DNA of 64,000 nt from Burkholderia puraquae (GTDB lineage Bacteria; Pseudomonadota; Gammaproteobacteria; Burkholderiales; Burkholderiaceae): assembly GCF_002099195.1 (NCBI RefSeq), contig NZ_NBYX01000013.1:183173-247172 (forward strand), in the 5' to 3' direction. The notes under the pieces were generated by a model. That model saw nothing but the letters and a program-made list of their open reading frames with translations. It did not search any database and had not been told where the DNA came from. This document shows, piece by piece, positions 1 to 8,030 of the stretch (its first letter is position 1; the number at the start of each line of letters is the position of its first letter). The position numbers were made by a program, and so were the translations under genes.

Positions 1-1
1 C

Positions 2-475
2 GAGGTCGCGAAGCCGATACAGGCGCGCGTCCAGAACGAGGCCGAGGCGCTCGACGCGCGCTGGGCGCAGTGGTACGCGACGCCGATCGAGCACGCTGAA
101 GTGCGCGAGCTGATGGACGACACGCGCACGTTCCTGCGCACGCTGCCCGAATCGACGTCGGCGACCAGCGCGCAACTGCTCGAGATCATGCTCGCGCAGG
201 ATTTCCAGGACCTGACCGGGCAGGTGATCAAGAAGATCATGGACATGGTCTACCTGATCGAGCAGCAGCTCCTCACCGTGCTCGTCGAGAACATCGCGCC
301 CGAGCGGCGGGAGCAGTTCGCAGCCACCGCAGCCGCGCTCGCGGCCGAGCAGATCAGCCCGACCGGCAGCCCCGAGTCGCTGCTGAACGGCCCGCAGATC
401 GCACCGGAAGGCAAATCCGACGTGGTCCAGGACCAGGGGCAGGTGGACGACCTGCTCGCCAGCCTGGGCTTCTGA
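2..475 (+). CDS. cheZ: CheZ, chemotaxis phosphatase, C-terminal part
   Basis: The reading frame is open from the left edge, so the N-terminus lies outside the window; 157 residues are visible. CheZ dephosphorylates CheY-P to end the chemotaxis signal. The visible part has the helix with a family-typical QDFQDLTGQVIKKIM stretch (the active-site region), then a long second helix, a Pro/Ala-rich linker and the C-terminal amphipathic peptide DDLLASLGF, which in known CheZ proteins binds CheY. Position just before flhB-flhA is usual for beta-proteobacterial flagellar/chemotaxis clusters. The assignment is firm; only the start is missing. Confidence 0.95.
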   Translation, partial: EVAKPIQARVQNEAEALDARWAQWYATPIEHAEVRELMDDTRTFLRTLPESTSATSAQLLEIMLAQDFQDLTGQVIKKIMDMVYLIEQQLLTVLVENIAPERREQFAATAAALAAEQISPTGSPESLLNGPQIAPEGKSDVVQDQGQVDDLLASLGF

Positions 476-597
476 CCCAGCCGCATGCATCGGCGCGCCG
501 TGTTTCGCGAGGGCGCCCGATGCACGCGTCATGCTGCGTCCGTACCGTTTCCCCCCACCTGCTGCACACGTACGGCCCACGGCGATCCTGCGTCAAA

Positions 598-628
598 TTG
601 ACACTTCGACACACTCAGCAGGCATACT
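598..628 (+). promoter_or_regulatory. possible sigma-70 promoter before the DUF2844 gene
   Basis: TTGACA at 598-603 and CATACT at 623-628, 19 bp apart, lie about 115 bp upstream of the preferred start at 741. The -35 box is perfect but the -10 box and spacing are only fair. Confidence 0.4.
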
Positions 629-740
629 ACGCGTCAGCAGCAACGTAGCGTCATTCGTACGATTTCATATGTTGCCAGGTGGCGCGGGCCCGATGGATGG
701 CCGCGCCGCCCGCAACGAAGCCAGTCCCTTGGGGGGGAAC

Positions 741-1244
741 GTGAAGCTGAAACGCTTGGGCTGGGCTGTCGCGCACGCGACGGCTGCAATGGGTGTGCTG
801 TGGAGCGTCTGCGCACACGCGGAACTGGGCGGCGCGCCGATGTCGCCGCCGGCGGACGATCAGGCCGCGACCGTGCGCGCGTTGCAGCGCGCGATGCGTT
901 CGGCAGACGGCATGCAGACGAGCACGGCCGCCTACACCGTCCGCGAGATCACGCTCGGATCGGGCACCGTTATCCACGAATACACGTCGGCCGCCGGCAG
1001 CGTGTTCGGCCTGGCGTGGCAAGGGCCGACGATGCCGGATCTCGCGTCGCTGCTCGGCAGCTATTTCCCGCAGTACACCGCTGGCGTCCAGGCGGCGCAC
1101 AAGGCGCGCGGCTGGCGCGCGCCCGTGTCCGTCGATACGAGCGGCCTCGTGATCCGGACAGGCGGCCACATGGGCGCCTTCTCGGGCCAGGCGTGGCTGC
1201 CGGCGGCGCTGCCTGCCGGCCTGGCCGGCACCGACATCCAGTGA
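741..1244 (+). CDS. DUF2844 domain-containing exported protein
   Basis: A 167-residue protein of unknown function. The frame is open further upstream, but GTG at 741 is preferred: it follows a run of seven G (a Shine-Dalgarno) and gives an N-terminal signal peptide (basic KLKR, hydrophobic stretch, CAHA cleavage) leading into a mature protein that begins ELGGAP, as DUF2844 proteins do. The GTV-HEYTS-GSVFGLAWQGP region is the conserved core. It is followed 16 bp later by a DUF3443 gene; these two are commonly paired in Burkholderia, which suggests a joint envelope role. The function is unknown. Confidence 0.8.
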   Translation: MKLKRLGWAVAHATAAMGVLWSVCAHAELGGAPMSPPADDQAATVRALQRAMRSADGMQTSTAAYTVREITLGSGTVIHEYTSAAGSVFGLAWQGPTMPDLASLLGSYFPQYTAGVQAAHKARGWRAPVSVDTSGLVIRTGGHMGAFSGQAWLPAALPAGLAGTDIQ

Positions 1245-1260
1245 CAGCGGGAGAGCGATC

Positions 1261-2499
1261 TTGAGAATTCCTCGTACATTCAAGCGCTGGCTCGGCGTGC
1301 TGGGCCTTGCGGCGGCAACGGCCGTACTCGTGACGGCATGCGGCGGCGGCGACGGCGGTGGCGGCAGCAACTCGGGCAACAACGGCAACGGCAACGGCGG
1401 CTCGGACGGCAATTCCGGGAACAAGGCCGTCATCACGGTCAGCTCCGGCGTCGCGAACGTGATCAACATCCCGACCGTCAGCGTGAAGATCTGCGCGCCG
1501 GGCACGTCGAACTGCCAGGTGGTCAACAACGTGCTCGTCGATACCGCGTCCTACGGGCTGCGGCTCGTCGGCAGCGCGGTGTCGGGCGTGCTCGGCAGCC
1601 TCCCGCAGGTGACGAGCGGCGGCGCGCCGGTCGCCGAATGCGGCAAGTTCGTGTCGAGCTATACATGGGGTTCGGTGCGCACGGTCGACCTGTCGATCGG
1701 TTCCGAGCAGGCGAGCGCGCTGCCCGTGCAGATCATCGGCGACCTCGGCACGGCGAACGTGCCGAGTTCATGCACGAACGGCGGCGCGTCGGCCAACTCG
1801 GCGAGCGCGCTCGGCGCGAACGGGATCCTCGGTGTCGGGCCGGCGCCGGTCGATTGCGGTACGACCTGCGCGACGTCGACGTCGTCGAACAACAACTACT
1901 ACGCCTGTCCGAACGGCGACAACGCGAATTGCGCGGTTGCGCTCGTGCCGGTGGCGCAGCAGGTGACCAACCCGGTGCATCGTTTCGCCGACAGCAGCGG
2001 CGTGAGCGTGACGATGCCGGGCATTTCGGACAACGGGCAGGCCAGCGCTACCGGGACGCTGACGTTCGGGTTGCCCGACATGACCGGGAAGACCGTGATG
2101 ACGTCGACCACGACGGGCGACGTCAGCGCGACGTTCCAGGGGCGCAACGTGATGGCGTTCTTCGATACGGGCTCGAACGCGTATTTCTTCAACGATTCGA
2201 CGACCACATCGACGGCCTGCTCGAAGAACACGCAGTTCTACTGCCCGGCATCGCCGCCGGCCAGCTACTCGGCGACGCTGACCGGCCAGAACGGCGTGGC
2301 CGCCACCGTGTCGATGTCCGTCGCGAACGCGGATGCGCTGTTCTCGAACCCGTCGACGTTCGCGTTCAACGACATCGCGGGCCCGTTCGGTTCGTCCAGC
2401 TGGCTCGACCTCGGCATGCCGCACTTCTACAACCGGACGATCTACTTCGGGATGGACAAGACCGCAAGCGGCGGCGCGCAGCCTTTCGTCGCGTTCTGA
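1261..2499 (+). CDS. DUF3443 domain-containing lipoprotein
   Basis: A 412-residue protein. The TTG start at 1261 is supported by GGGAGAG 5-10 bp upstream. It carries a lipoprotein signal ending VLVTAC, then a low-complexity Gly/Asn/Ser linker (about residues 26-55), then a globular domain. DTASYGLRL at about 98 and FDTGSNAYFF at about 302 resemble the paired active-site loops of aspartic-protease-like folds; this is my reading, not an established activity for DUF3443. Several Cys pairs suggest disulphides outside the cytoplasm. It is co-transcribed with the DUF2844 gene; a terminator follows. Confidence 0.8.
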   Translation: MRIPRTFKRWLGVLGLAAATAVLVTACGGGDGGGGSNSGNNGNGNGGSDGNSGNKAVITVSSGVANVINIPTVSVKICAPGTSNCQVVNNVLVDTASYGLRLVGSAVSGVLGSLPQVTSGGAPVAECGKFVSSYTWGSVRTVDLSIGSEQASALPVQIIGDLGTANVPSSCTNGGASANSASALGANGILGVGPAPVDCGTTCATSTSSNNNYYACPNGDNANCAVALVPVAQQVTNPVHRFADSSGVSVTMPGISDNGQASATGTLTFGLPDMTGKTVMTSTTTGDVSATFQGRNVMAFFDTGSNAYFFNDSTTTSTACSKNTQFYCPASPPASYSATLTGQNGVAATVSMSVANADALFSNPSTFAFNDIAGPFGSSSWLDLGMPHFYNRTIYFGMDKTASGGAQPFVAF

Positions 2500-2523
2500 C
2501 ACGGCGCGGCAGTAGGCTGAAGC

Positions 2524-2553
2524 GAGGGGGCGAGCGATCGCCCCCTTTTTTAT
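2524..2553 (+). terminator. rho-independent terminator after the DUF3443 gene
   Basis: GGGGGCGA-GCGA-TCGCCCCC pairs as a strong stem and is followed by TTTTTTAT. Confidence 0.85.
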
Positions 2554-2666
2554 TCGACGGCCGCGCGTGGCACGACGGGTCGGACCGGCGCGCCGCCGCG
2601 CGCAGGCCCAGCGCCTACGATGTAATACCGGCACTCGTGCCGGCACGAGATCGAGGAGACAGCGCC

Positions 2667-3164
2667 ATGAGCCCGCGCATCCAACGCATCACGCCGTTCC
2701 TGTGGTTCGACCGCGACGCCGAGGCGGCCGCCGGTTTCTACGTGTCGGTGTTCGACAACGCGCGCATCGTGCACGTCGCACGCTACGGCAAGGCTGGCGC
2801 GCACGCCTCCCGCAGCGCGGAGGGCGCGGTGATGACCGTCGCGTTCGAGCTCGACGGGCAGGCGTTCGTCGCGCTGAACGGCGGCCCCGTGTTCCAGATC
2901 ACGCCGGCCGTGTCGTTCGTCGTCAACTGCCGCGACCAGGACGAAATCGACCGCTACTGGGCGCGCCTGTCCGAAGGCGGCGACGAGCGTGCGCAGCAGT
3001 GCGGCTGGCTGCGCGACCGGTTCGGCGTGTCGTGGCAGGTCGTGCCGGTGCAGTTGCCGGAACTGATGGCAGGCGACCCGGCCCGTGCGGATCGTGTGAT
3101 GGCGCAGGTGATGACGATGAAAAAGCTCGACCTCGGCGCGCTGCAGCGGGCGGCGGCGGGCTAG
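2667..3164 (+). CDS. VOC-superfamily protein (PhnB/3-demethylubiquinone methyltransferase-like)
   Basis: A 165-residue single-domain protein. The ATG at 2667 has GAGGAG just upstream; the open frame before it has no other support. It begins IQRITPFLWFDRDAEAAAGFY, the typical first beta-alpha of the PhnB-like vicinal-oxygen-chelate fold, and has FELDGQAFVALNGGP and FGVSWQVVP, both family hallmarks. Members are annotated as 3-demethylubiquinone-9 3-methyltransferase-like or glyoxalase-like, but the true substrate is generally unknown. It stands alone, ending inside a duplicated hairpin sequence. Confidence 0.85.
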   Translation: MSPRIQRITPFLWFDRDAEAAAGFYVSVFDNARIVHVARYGKAGAHASRSAEGAVMTVAFELDGQAFVALNGGPVFQITPAVSFVVNCRDQDEIDRYWARLSEGGDERAQQCGWLRDRFGVSWQVVPVQLPELMAGDPARADRVMAQVMTMKKLDLGALQRAAAG

Positions 3165-3234
3165 GGGCCGCGCAAGCCCGTCAGCGGCGGGAACGGGCTA
3201 GGGGCCGCGCAAGCCCGTCAGCGGCCGGAACGGG
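3160..3234. repeat. tandem 37-bp duplication containing a hairpin
   Basis: Two nearly identical copies with a period of 37 bp (3160-3196 and 3197-3234). They differ at one base, GCGGCGGG versus GCGGCCGG. Each contains GCCGC...GCGGC and GCCCGT...ACGGGC inverted repeats, so each could form a terminator-like stem without a T-run. The stop codon of the VOC gene lies in the first copy. Confidence 0.8.
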
Positions 3235-3236
3235 CG

Positions 3237-3641
3237 CTAGACCGGTGGCCCGCCGTCGCGCATCAGGCGCGTATGGTCGAGGAAGCGGTGGCCGGGCCCG
3301 TACGTGGTGCTTTCGATCCGTACGGCGGCGGCCGGTGCGATCGGGCGCCCGGCGCCATCGACCGACACCGATTCGATCTCGACGACCGGCACGCACCAGG
3401 CCGCGCGGGCACGTTCCGCCGGTTCGCCGCGCGTGTCGACGCAGCGGAATATGAAGCTCGCGGGGAAATCCTGCGCGCGCAGGGTTTGCGTCGATCCGTT
3501 CCACGCATGGTGCACGGAGATCGTGCCGGGGTGCGGCGCGTCAGGCGCCTGCGCACCGGGCGGCAGGACCGGCGTGCCCGCGCAGCCGGCGGCCAGTGCG
3601 CAGGCAAGCAACAGCGACGGGACGAGCGGATGACGGAGCAT
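3237..3641 (-). CDS. small lipoprotein of unknown function
   Basis: A 134-residue protein starting MLRHPLVPSLLLACALAAGC, a clear lipoprotein signal with lipobox LAAGC (Cys20). The rest has no domain I recognise; it contains two Cys in FIFRCVDT and AWCVPV that could pair. It converges with the VOC gene and ends 72 bp beyond it, across the tandem repeat. It is probably a periplasmic or outer-membrane-anchored protein limited to Burkholderia-like genomes; no function is claimed. Confidence 0.7.
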   Translation of the reverse strand: MLRHPLVPSLLLACALAAGCAGTPVLPPGAQAPDAPHPGTISVHHAWNGSTQTLRAQDFPASFIFRCVDTRGEPAERARAAWCVPVVEIESVSVDGAGRPIAPAAAVRIESTTYGPGHRFLDHTRLMRDGGPPV

Positions 3642-4016
3642 GATCGGTTCGACCGGAATCGGAAATGGCGAAGGGTAACGCGCTTTGCGCGCCTGCGTAA
3701 TGCCGGCCGGTTAATCGAATGCGACACACTCTCGCCGATTATCGATCGCACCCGATTTCATTCGGTTGTAATCAAATGCTGGATTATCCGGGGCTGTAGT
3801 TTCTGTCAGGAATTCAAGATTATCAAAGTGACGCGGCATGCAAGCCGATGGCGCCGCATTCCGCTGTTGCAGCCGTTCCCGCGCCGTGCTGGCGGGCGAT
3901 GCGGCCAGGTTCGTGCACTACCCGGCATGTGAAAATAGATGGAGCCCGTCGAAATTCAAACATATAATGCCGGCGTTGTTTCCGGGGTCGTCAATATAAA
4001 ACAGGAGGGTAATAAG
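3642..4016. promoter_or_regulatory. intergenic region between lipoprotein and DUF805 genes
   Basis: A divergent promoter region, more AT-rich than its surroundings. TATAAT at 3963-3968 is a good -10 box for the DUF805 gene, about 50 bp before its start. CAGGAGGG at 4002-4009 is the ribosome binding site. No gene was seen inside. Confidence 0.5.
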
Positions 4017-4397
4017 ATGAATTTTTCAGAAGCCGTTCGTTCCGCACTCAATAAATACGCGACATTCGAAGGCCGTGCGCGTCGTGCCGAATACTGGTAT
4101 TTCGCGCTGTTGACCTGTGCGCTGTCGATCGCTGCGCAGATCATCGGCGCGGCGGGCCACGACTCGGGCCTGATCACGCTGCTGCTGCTCGTCGTGATCG
4201 GCCTGATTTCGCTCGCGCTGATCATTCCGAGCATCGCGGTCAGCGTGCGCCGGCTGCACGACACGGGCCGCTCGGGCTGGTTCCTGCTGCTCGCGCTGAT
4301 TCCGATCGTCGGCGGCATCCTGCTGCTCGTGTGGATGTGCTCGCGCGGCACCGAAGGGCCGAATCGCTTCGGCGCGGATCCGATCCCGGCGGCCTGA
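4017..4397 (+). CDS. DUF805 inner-membrane protein
   Basis: A 126-residue protein beginning MNFSEAVRSALNKYATFEGRARRAEYW, the typical DUF805 opening (FxGRxxRxEYW). Three hydrophobic helices are visible (about residues 30-48, 53-75 and 92-110), with the conserved VRRLHDTGRSGW loop between the last two and the C-terminal signature GTEGPNRFG. ATG at 4017 follows CAGGAGGG. Family members are small inner-membrane proteins of unknown function. It is monocistronic, followed by a strong stem-loop. Confidence 0.92.
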   Translation: MNFSEAVRSALNKYATFEGRARRAEYWYFALLTCALSIAAQIIGAAGHDSGLITLLLLVVIGLISLALIIPSIAVSVRRLHDTGRSGWFLLLALIPIVGGILLLVWMCSRGTEGPNRFGADPIPAA

Positions 4398-4406
4398 CCG
4401 GCACCC

Positions 4407-4437
4407 GCCCCGACGCGCGAAGCCGTCGCGTCGGGGC
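4407..4437 (+). terminator. stem-loop after the DUF805 gene
   Basis: A perfect 11-bp stem, GCCCCGACGCG with CGCGTCGGGGC, and a 9-nt loop start 10 bp after the stop codon. Few T residues follow, so it may act as a weak or bidirectional terminator. Confidence 0.6.
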
Positions 4438-4737
4438 CTGATTTCGCGTCGCGCCCGCTGCGCCGTTTCACTGCTTCACCCTCTCCGCGCTTTTTTCCTC
4501 GCTTCACGCCGTCGCCGCTCCGTCCGGAGCCGACACCCGCCATCGCGCGCACCGGCAGGTTTTTCCGCCGCGCCGCACACCGTTCCGTCCCCCGTCCAGC
4601 CCCGTTCGCACCGGCTTGCCCGATTCCCCGAAATACCCCCCTTTCCCGGCTTTGCTCGACCGATCGGCGTTTGACGCGTCCATGAATAATCGGTGTCACT
4701 GGAAAGCGGCATTCCGCCGTACCCGACTGGAGGCCCC

Positions 4738-5934
4738 GTGGCAGACGAGAGCGATCTCGACAAGACCGAAGCCGCCACTCCCAGGCGCCGCGAGAAGGCG
4801 CGCGAGGAGGGGCAGGTCGCGCGTTCGCGCGAACTGGCTTCGTTCGCGCTGCTCGCGGCCGGGTTCTACGGCGCCTGGCTGCTCGCGGGCCCGTCGGGCG
4901 GACATCTGCAGGCGATGCTGCGCGGCGCGTTCACGTTCGATCGCGCGACCGCCTTCGACACGAACCGGATGCTGTCGGCGGCCGGCAGCGCGAGCCTCGA
5001 AGGCTTCGCCGCACTGCTGCCGATCCTCGCGCTCACCGGCATCGCCGCGCTGCTCGCGCCGATGGCGCTCGGCGGCTGGCTGATCTCGCAGAAGACGTTC
5101 GAGCTGAAGTTCGACCGGCTGAACCCGATCTCGGGCCTCGGCCGGATCTTCTCGATCCAGGGGCCGATCCAGCTCCTGATGTCGCTCGCGAAGACGCTGG
5201 TCGTCGGCGGAATCGGCGGCATCGCGATCTGGCGCAGCAAGGACGAGCTGCTTGGCCTCGCGACGCAGCCGCTCGGCGTGGCGCTGCCCGATGCGCTGCA
5301 CCTGGTTGCCGTGTGCTGCGGCACGACGGTCGCCGGGATGCTGGTGGTCGCCGCGCTCGATGTGCCTTACCAAATCTGGCAGTACAACAAGAAGTTGCGC
5401 ATGACGAAGGAAGAAGTGAAGCGCGAGCATCGCGAGAACGAAGGCGATCCGCACGTGAAGGGGCGGATCCGCCAGCAGCAGCGCGCGATCGCGCGCCGCC
5501 GGATGATGGCGGCCGTGCCGAAGGCCGACGTGGTCGTGACGAACCCGACGCACTTCGCCGTTGCGCTGCAATACACGGACGGCGAGATGCGCGCGCCGAA
5601 GGTCGTCGCGAAGGGCGTGAACCTCGTCGCCGCGCGCATCCGCGAACTCGCGGCCGAACACAACGTGCCGCTGCTCGAAGCGCCGCCGCTCGCGCGTGCG
5701 CTGTATCACAACGTCGAAATCGAACGCGAGATTCCCGGCTCGCTGTACTCGGCCGTCGCCGAAGTGCTCGCGTGGGTCTACCAGCTCAAGCGCTTCCGTT
5801 CGGAAGGCGGTGCGTTCCCGGCGGTGCCGGTCGACCTGGAGGTGCCGGCCGACCTCGACAAGGGCGCGTCGGTGTCCGCCGACGACGAGCGCGAGGAAGT
5901 CGAAGACACGCTCGGTAAGGGAGGCACGGCATGA
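4738..5934 (+). CDS. flhB: FlhB, flagellar type III export apparatus switch protein
   Basis: A 398-residue membrane protein of the flagellar export gate that switches substrate specificity from hook to filament. GTG at 4738 is chosen because CTGGAGG precedes it and the protein then begins VADESDLDKTEAATPRRREKA, the conserved FlhB N-terminus. Four hydrophobic helices are followed by a cytoplasmic domain with the self-cleavage motif NPTH (in TNPTHFAVAL, about residue 268). An acidic tail is typical. It overlaps flhA by 4 bp. The 340 bp upstream hold a terminator stem and no other gene. Confidence 0.97.
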   Translation: MADESDLDKTEAATPRRREKAREEGQVARSRELASFALLAAGFYGAWLLAGPSGGHLQAMLRGAFTFDRATAFDTNRMLSAAGSASLEGFAALLPILALTGIAALLAPMALGGWLISQKTFELKFDRLNPISGLGRIFSIQGPIQLLMSLAKTLVVGGIGGIAIWRSKDELLGLATQPLGVALPDALHLVAVCCGTTVAGMLVVAALDVPYQIWQYNKKLRMTKEEVKREHRENEGDPHVKGRIRQQQRAIARRRMMAAVPKADVVVTNPTHFAVALQYTDGEMRAPKVVAKGVNLVAARIRELAAEHNVPLLEAPPLARALYHNVEIEREIPGSLYSAVAEVLAWVYQLKRFRSEGGAFPAVPVDLEVPADLDKGASVSADDEREEVEDTLGKGGTA

Positions 5935-8030
5935 GCACCCCGACCGGCCTGTTCGCGAAGCGCCCGAACATGCTCGCGGGCACCAACCTGCGTGCGCTCG
6001 CGGGCCCGATCCTCATCTGCATGATCTTGGGGATGATGATCCTGCCGCTGCCGCCGATGCTGCTGGATCTGCTGTTCACGTTCAACATCGCGCTGTCCGT
6101 GATGGTGCTGCTCGTCAGCATGTACACGATGAAGCCGCTCGACTTCGCGGCGTTCCCGAGCGTGCTGCTGTTCTCGACGCTGTTGCGCCTGTCGCTGAAC
6201 GTCGCGTCGACGCGCGTCGTGCTGCTCGAAGGCCACACGGGCCCCGACGCGGCCGGCCAGGTGATCGAGGCGTTCGGCCACTTCCTCGTCGGCGGCAACT
6301 TCGCGGTCGGCATCGTCGTGTTCGTGATCCTGATGATCATCAACTTCATGGTGATCACGAAGGGCGCGGGGCGGATCGCCGAAGTGTCCGCGCGCTTCAC
6401 GCTCGACGCGATGCCCGGCAAGCAGATGGCGATCGACGCCGATCTGAACGCGGGCCTCATCAACGAAGAGCAGGCGCGCAAGCGCCGCCTGGCCGTGTCG
6501 CAGGAGGCCGAGTTCTACGGGTCGATGGACGGCGCGTCGAAGTTCGTGCGCGGCGACGCGATCGCCGGCCTGATCATCATGGCGATCAACGTGATCGGCG
6601 GGCTGATCGTCGGGATGGTCCAGCACGACATGACGTTCGCCGCGGCCGGCACGAACTACACGCTGCTGACGATCGGCGACGGCCTCGTCGCGCAGATCCC
6701 GTCGCTCGTGATCTCGACCGCGGCCGGCGTGATCGTGTCGCGCGTGGCGACCGACGAGGACATCGGCACGCAGATCACCGGCCAGCTGTTCACGAACCCG
6801 CGCGTGCTGAACATCACCGGCGCGATCATCGTGCTGATGGGGCTGATCCCGGGGATGCCGCACTTCGCGTTCCTCGCGCTCGGCGGCGGCGCGATCTGGC
6901 TGGCCCGCACGCAGACCAAGCGCGCGGCGGCCCGCAAGGCGGCCGGCGACCTGACCGACATCGCACCGCCCGCCGTGCTGCCGTCCGACAGCCACGAGGC
7001 GACGTGGGACGACGTGCAGCTGATCGACCCGCTCGGCCTCGAAGTCGGCTACCGGCTGATTCCGCTCGTCGACAAGAACAGCGACGGCGAACTGCTCAAG
7101 CGCATCAAGAGCATCCGCAAGAAATTCGCGCAGGAAATCGGCTTCCTGCCGCCGGTGATCCATATCCGCGACAACCTCGAATTGCGGCCGAACGCATACC
7201 GGATCGCGCTGAAGGGCGTCGAGATCGGCGTCGGCGAGGTGTTCCCGGGCCAGTGGCTCGCGATCAACCCCGGCCAGGTGACGGCCGCGCTGCCGGGCGC
7301 CGTCACGCAGGATCCCGCGTTCGGGCTGCCGGCCGTGTGGATCGACGTCGCGATGCGCGAACAGGCGCAGGTGTACGGCTACACGGTGGTCGACGCGAGC
7401 ACGGTGGTCGCGACGCACCTGAACCATCTGGTCGTCCAGCATGCGGCCGAGCTGCTCGGCCGCCAGGAAGTGCAGGCGCTCGTCGAGCGCACCGGCAAGG
7501 ATGCGCCGTCGCTCGTCGAGGACCTCGTGCCGAAGACGATCTCGCTGACGACGCTGCAGAAGGTGCTGCAGAACCTGCTCGAGGAAGGCGTGCCGATCCG
7601 CGACATGCGCACGATCCTCGAGGCCGTGTCCGAACACGCAGGCCGCGGCGACGCGTTCGAGATCACGGCCGCGGTGCGGCTCTCGCTCGGTCGCGCGATC
7701 ACGCAGCAGTGGTATCCGGGCGCGGGCGAGATGCAGGTGATGGGCCTCGACTCGAATCTCGAGCGCGTGCTGTCGCAGGCGCTCGCCACCGGCGCGAACC
7801 CGGGCCTCGAACCCGGCCTCGCGCACAACCTTCTGACCGGCACGCAACAGGCGATGCTGCGTCAACAGAATCTCGGGCTGCCGCCCGTGCTGCTCGTGCA
7901 GCACGCGCTGCGCGCGATGCTCGCGCGTTTCCTGCGCCGCAGCCTGCCGCAATTGAAAGTGCTGTCGTATGCCGAAGTGCCGGACACACGCACGATCAAA
8001 GTCGTTAACGTCATCGGGGGTTCCGCTTGA
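5931..8030 (+). CDS. flhA: FlhA, flagellar export gate protein
   Basis: A 699-residue protein of normal family length. The N-terminal half has eight hydrophobic helices with the FHIPEP-family core (VLLFSTLLRLSLNVASTR and GQVIEAFGHFLVGGNFAVG). The C-terminal half is the soluble ring domain that docks chaperone-substrate complexes. It begins at an ATGA overlap with flhB and ends overlapping the TTG start of flhF, so translation is probably coupled through the operon. Confidence 0.98.
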   Translation: MSTPTGLFAKRPNMLAGTNLRALAGPILICMILGMMILPLPPMLLDLLFTFNIALSVMVLLVSMYTMKPLDFAAFPSVLLFSTLLRLSLNVASTRVVLLEGHTGPDAAGQVIEAFGHFLVGGNFAVGIVVFVILMIINFMVITKGAGRIAEVSARFTLDAMPGKQMAIDADLNAGLINEEQARKRRLAVSQEAEFYGSMDGASKFVRGDAIAGLIIMAINVIGGLIVGMVQHDMTFAAAGTNYTLLTIGDGLVAQIPSLVISTAAGVIVSRVATDEDIGTQITGQLFTNPRVLNITGAIIVLMGLIPGMPHFAFLALGGGAIWLARTQTKRAAARKAAGDLTDIAPPAVLPSDSHEATWDDVQLIDPLGLEVGYRLIPLVDKNSDGELLKRIKSIRKKFAQEIGFLPPVIHIRDNLELRPNAYRIALKGVEIGVGEVFPGQWLAINPGQVTAALPGAVTQDPAFGLPAVWIDVAMREQAQVYGYTVVDASTVVATHLNHLVVQHAAELLGRQEVQALVERTGKDAPSLVEDLVPKTISLTTLQKVLQNLLEEGVPIRDMRTILEAVSEHAGRGDAFEITAAVRLSLGRAITQQWYPGAGEMQVMGLDSNLERVLSQALATGANPGLEPGLAHNLLTGTQQAMLRQQNLGLPPVLLVQHALRAMLARFLRRSLPQLKVLSYAEVPDTRTIKVVNVIGGSA

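Noticed and set aside
5778..7952. Long reverse-strand open frame opposite flhA, and similar frames opposite most core genes
   Set aside because: GC-rich shadow frames: low-complexity Arg/Asp/His-rich translations, no ribosome binding sites, and the opposite strand carries well-recognised genes.
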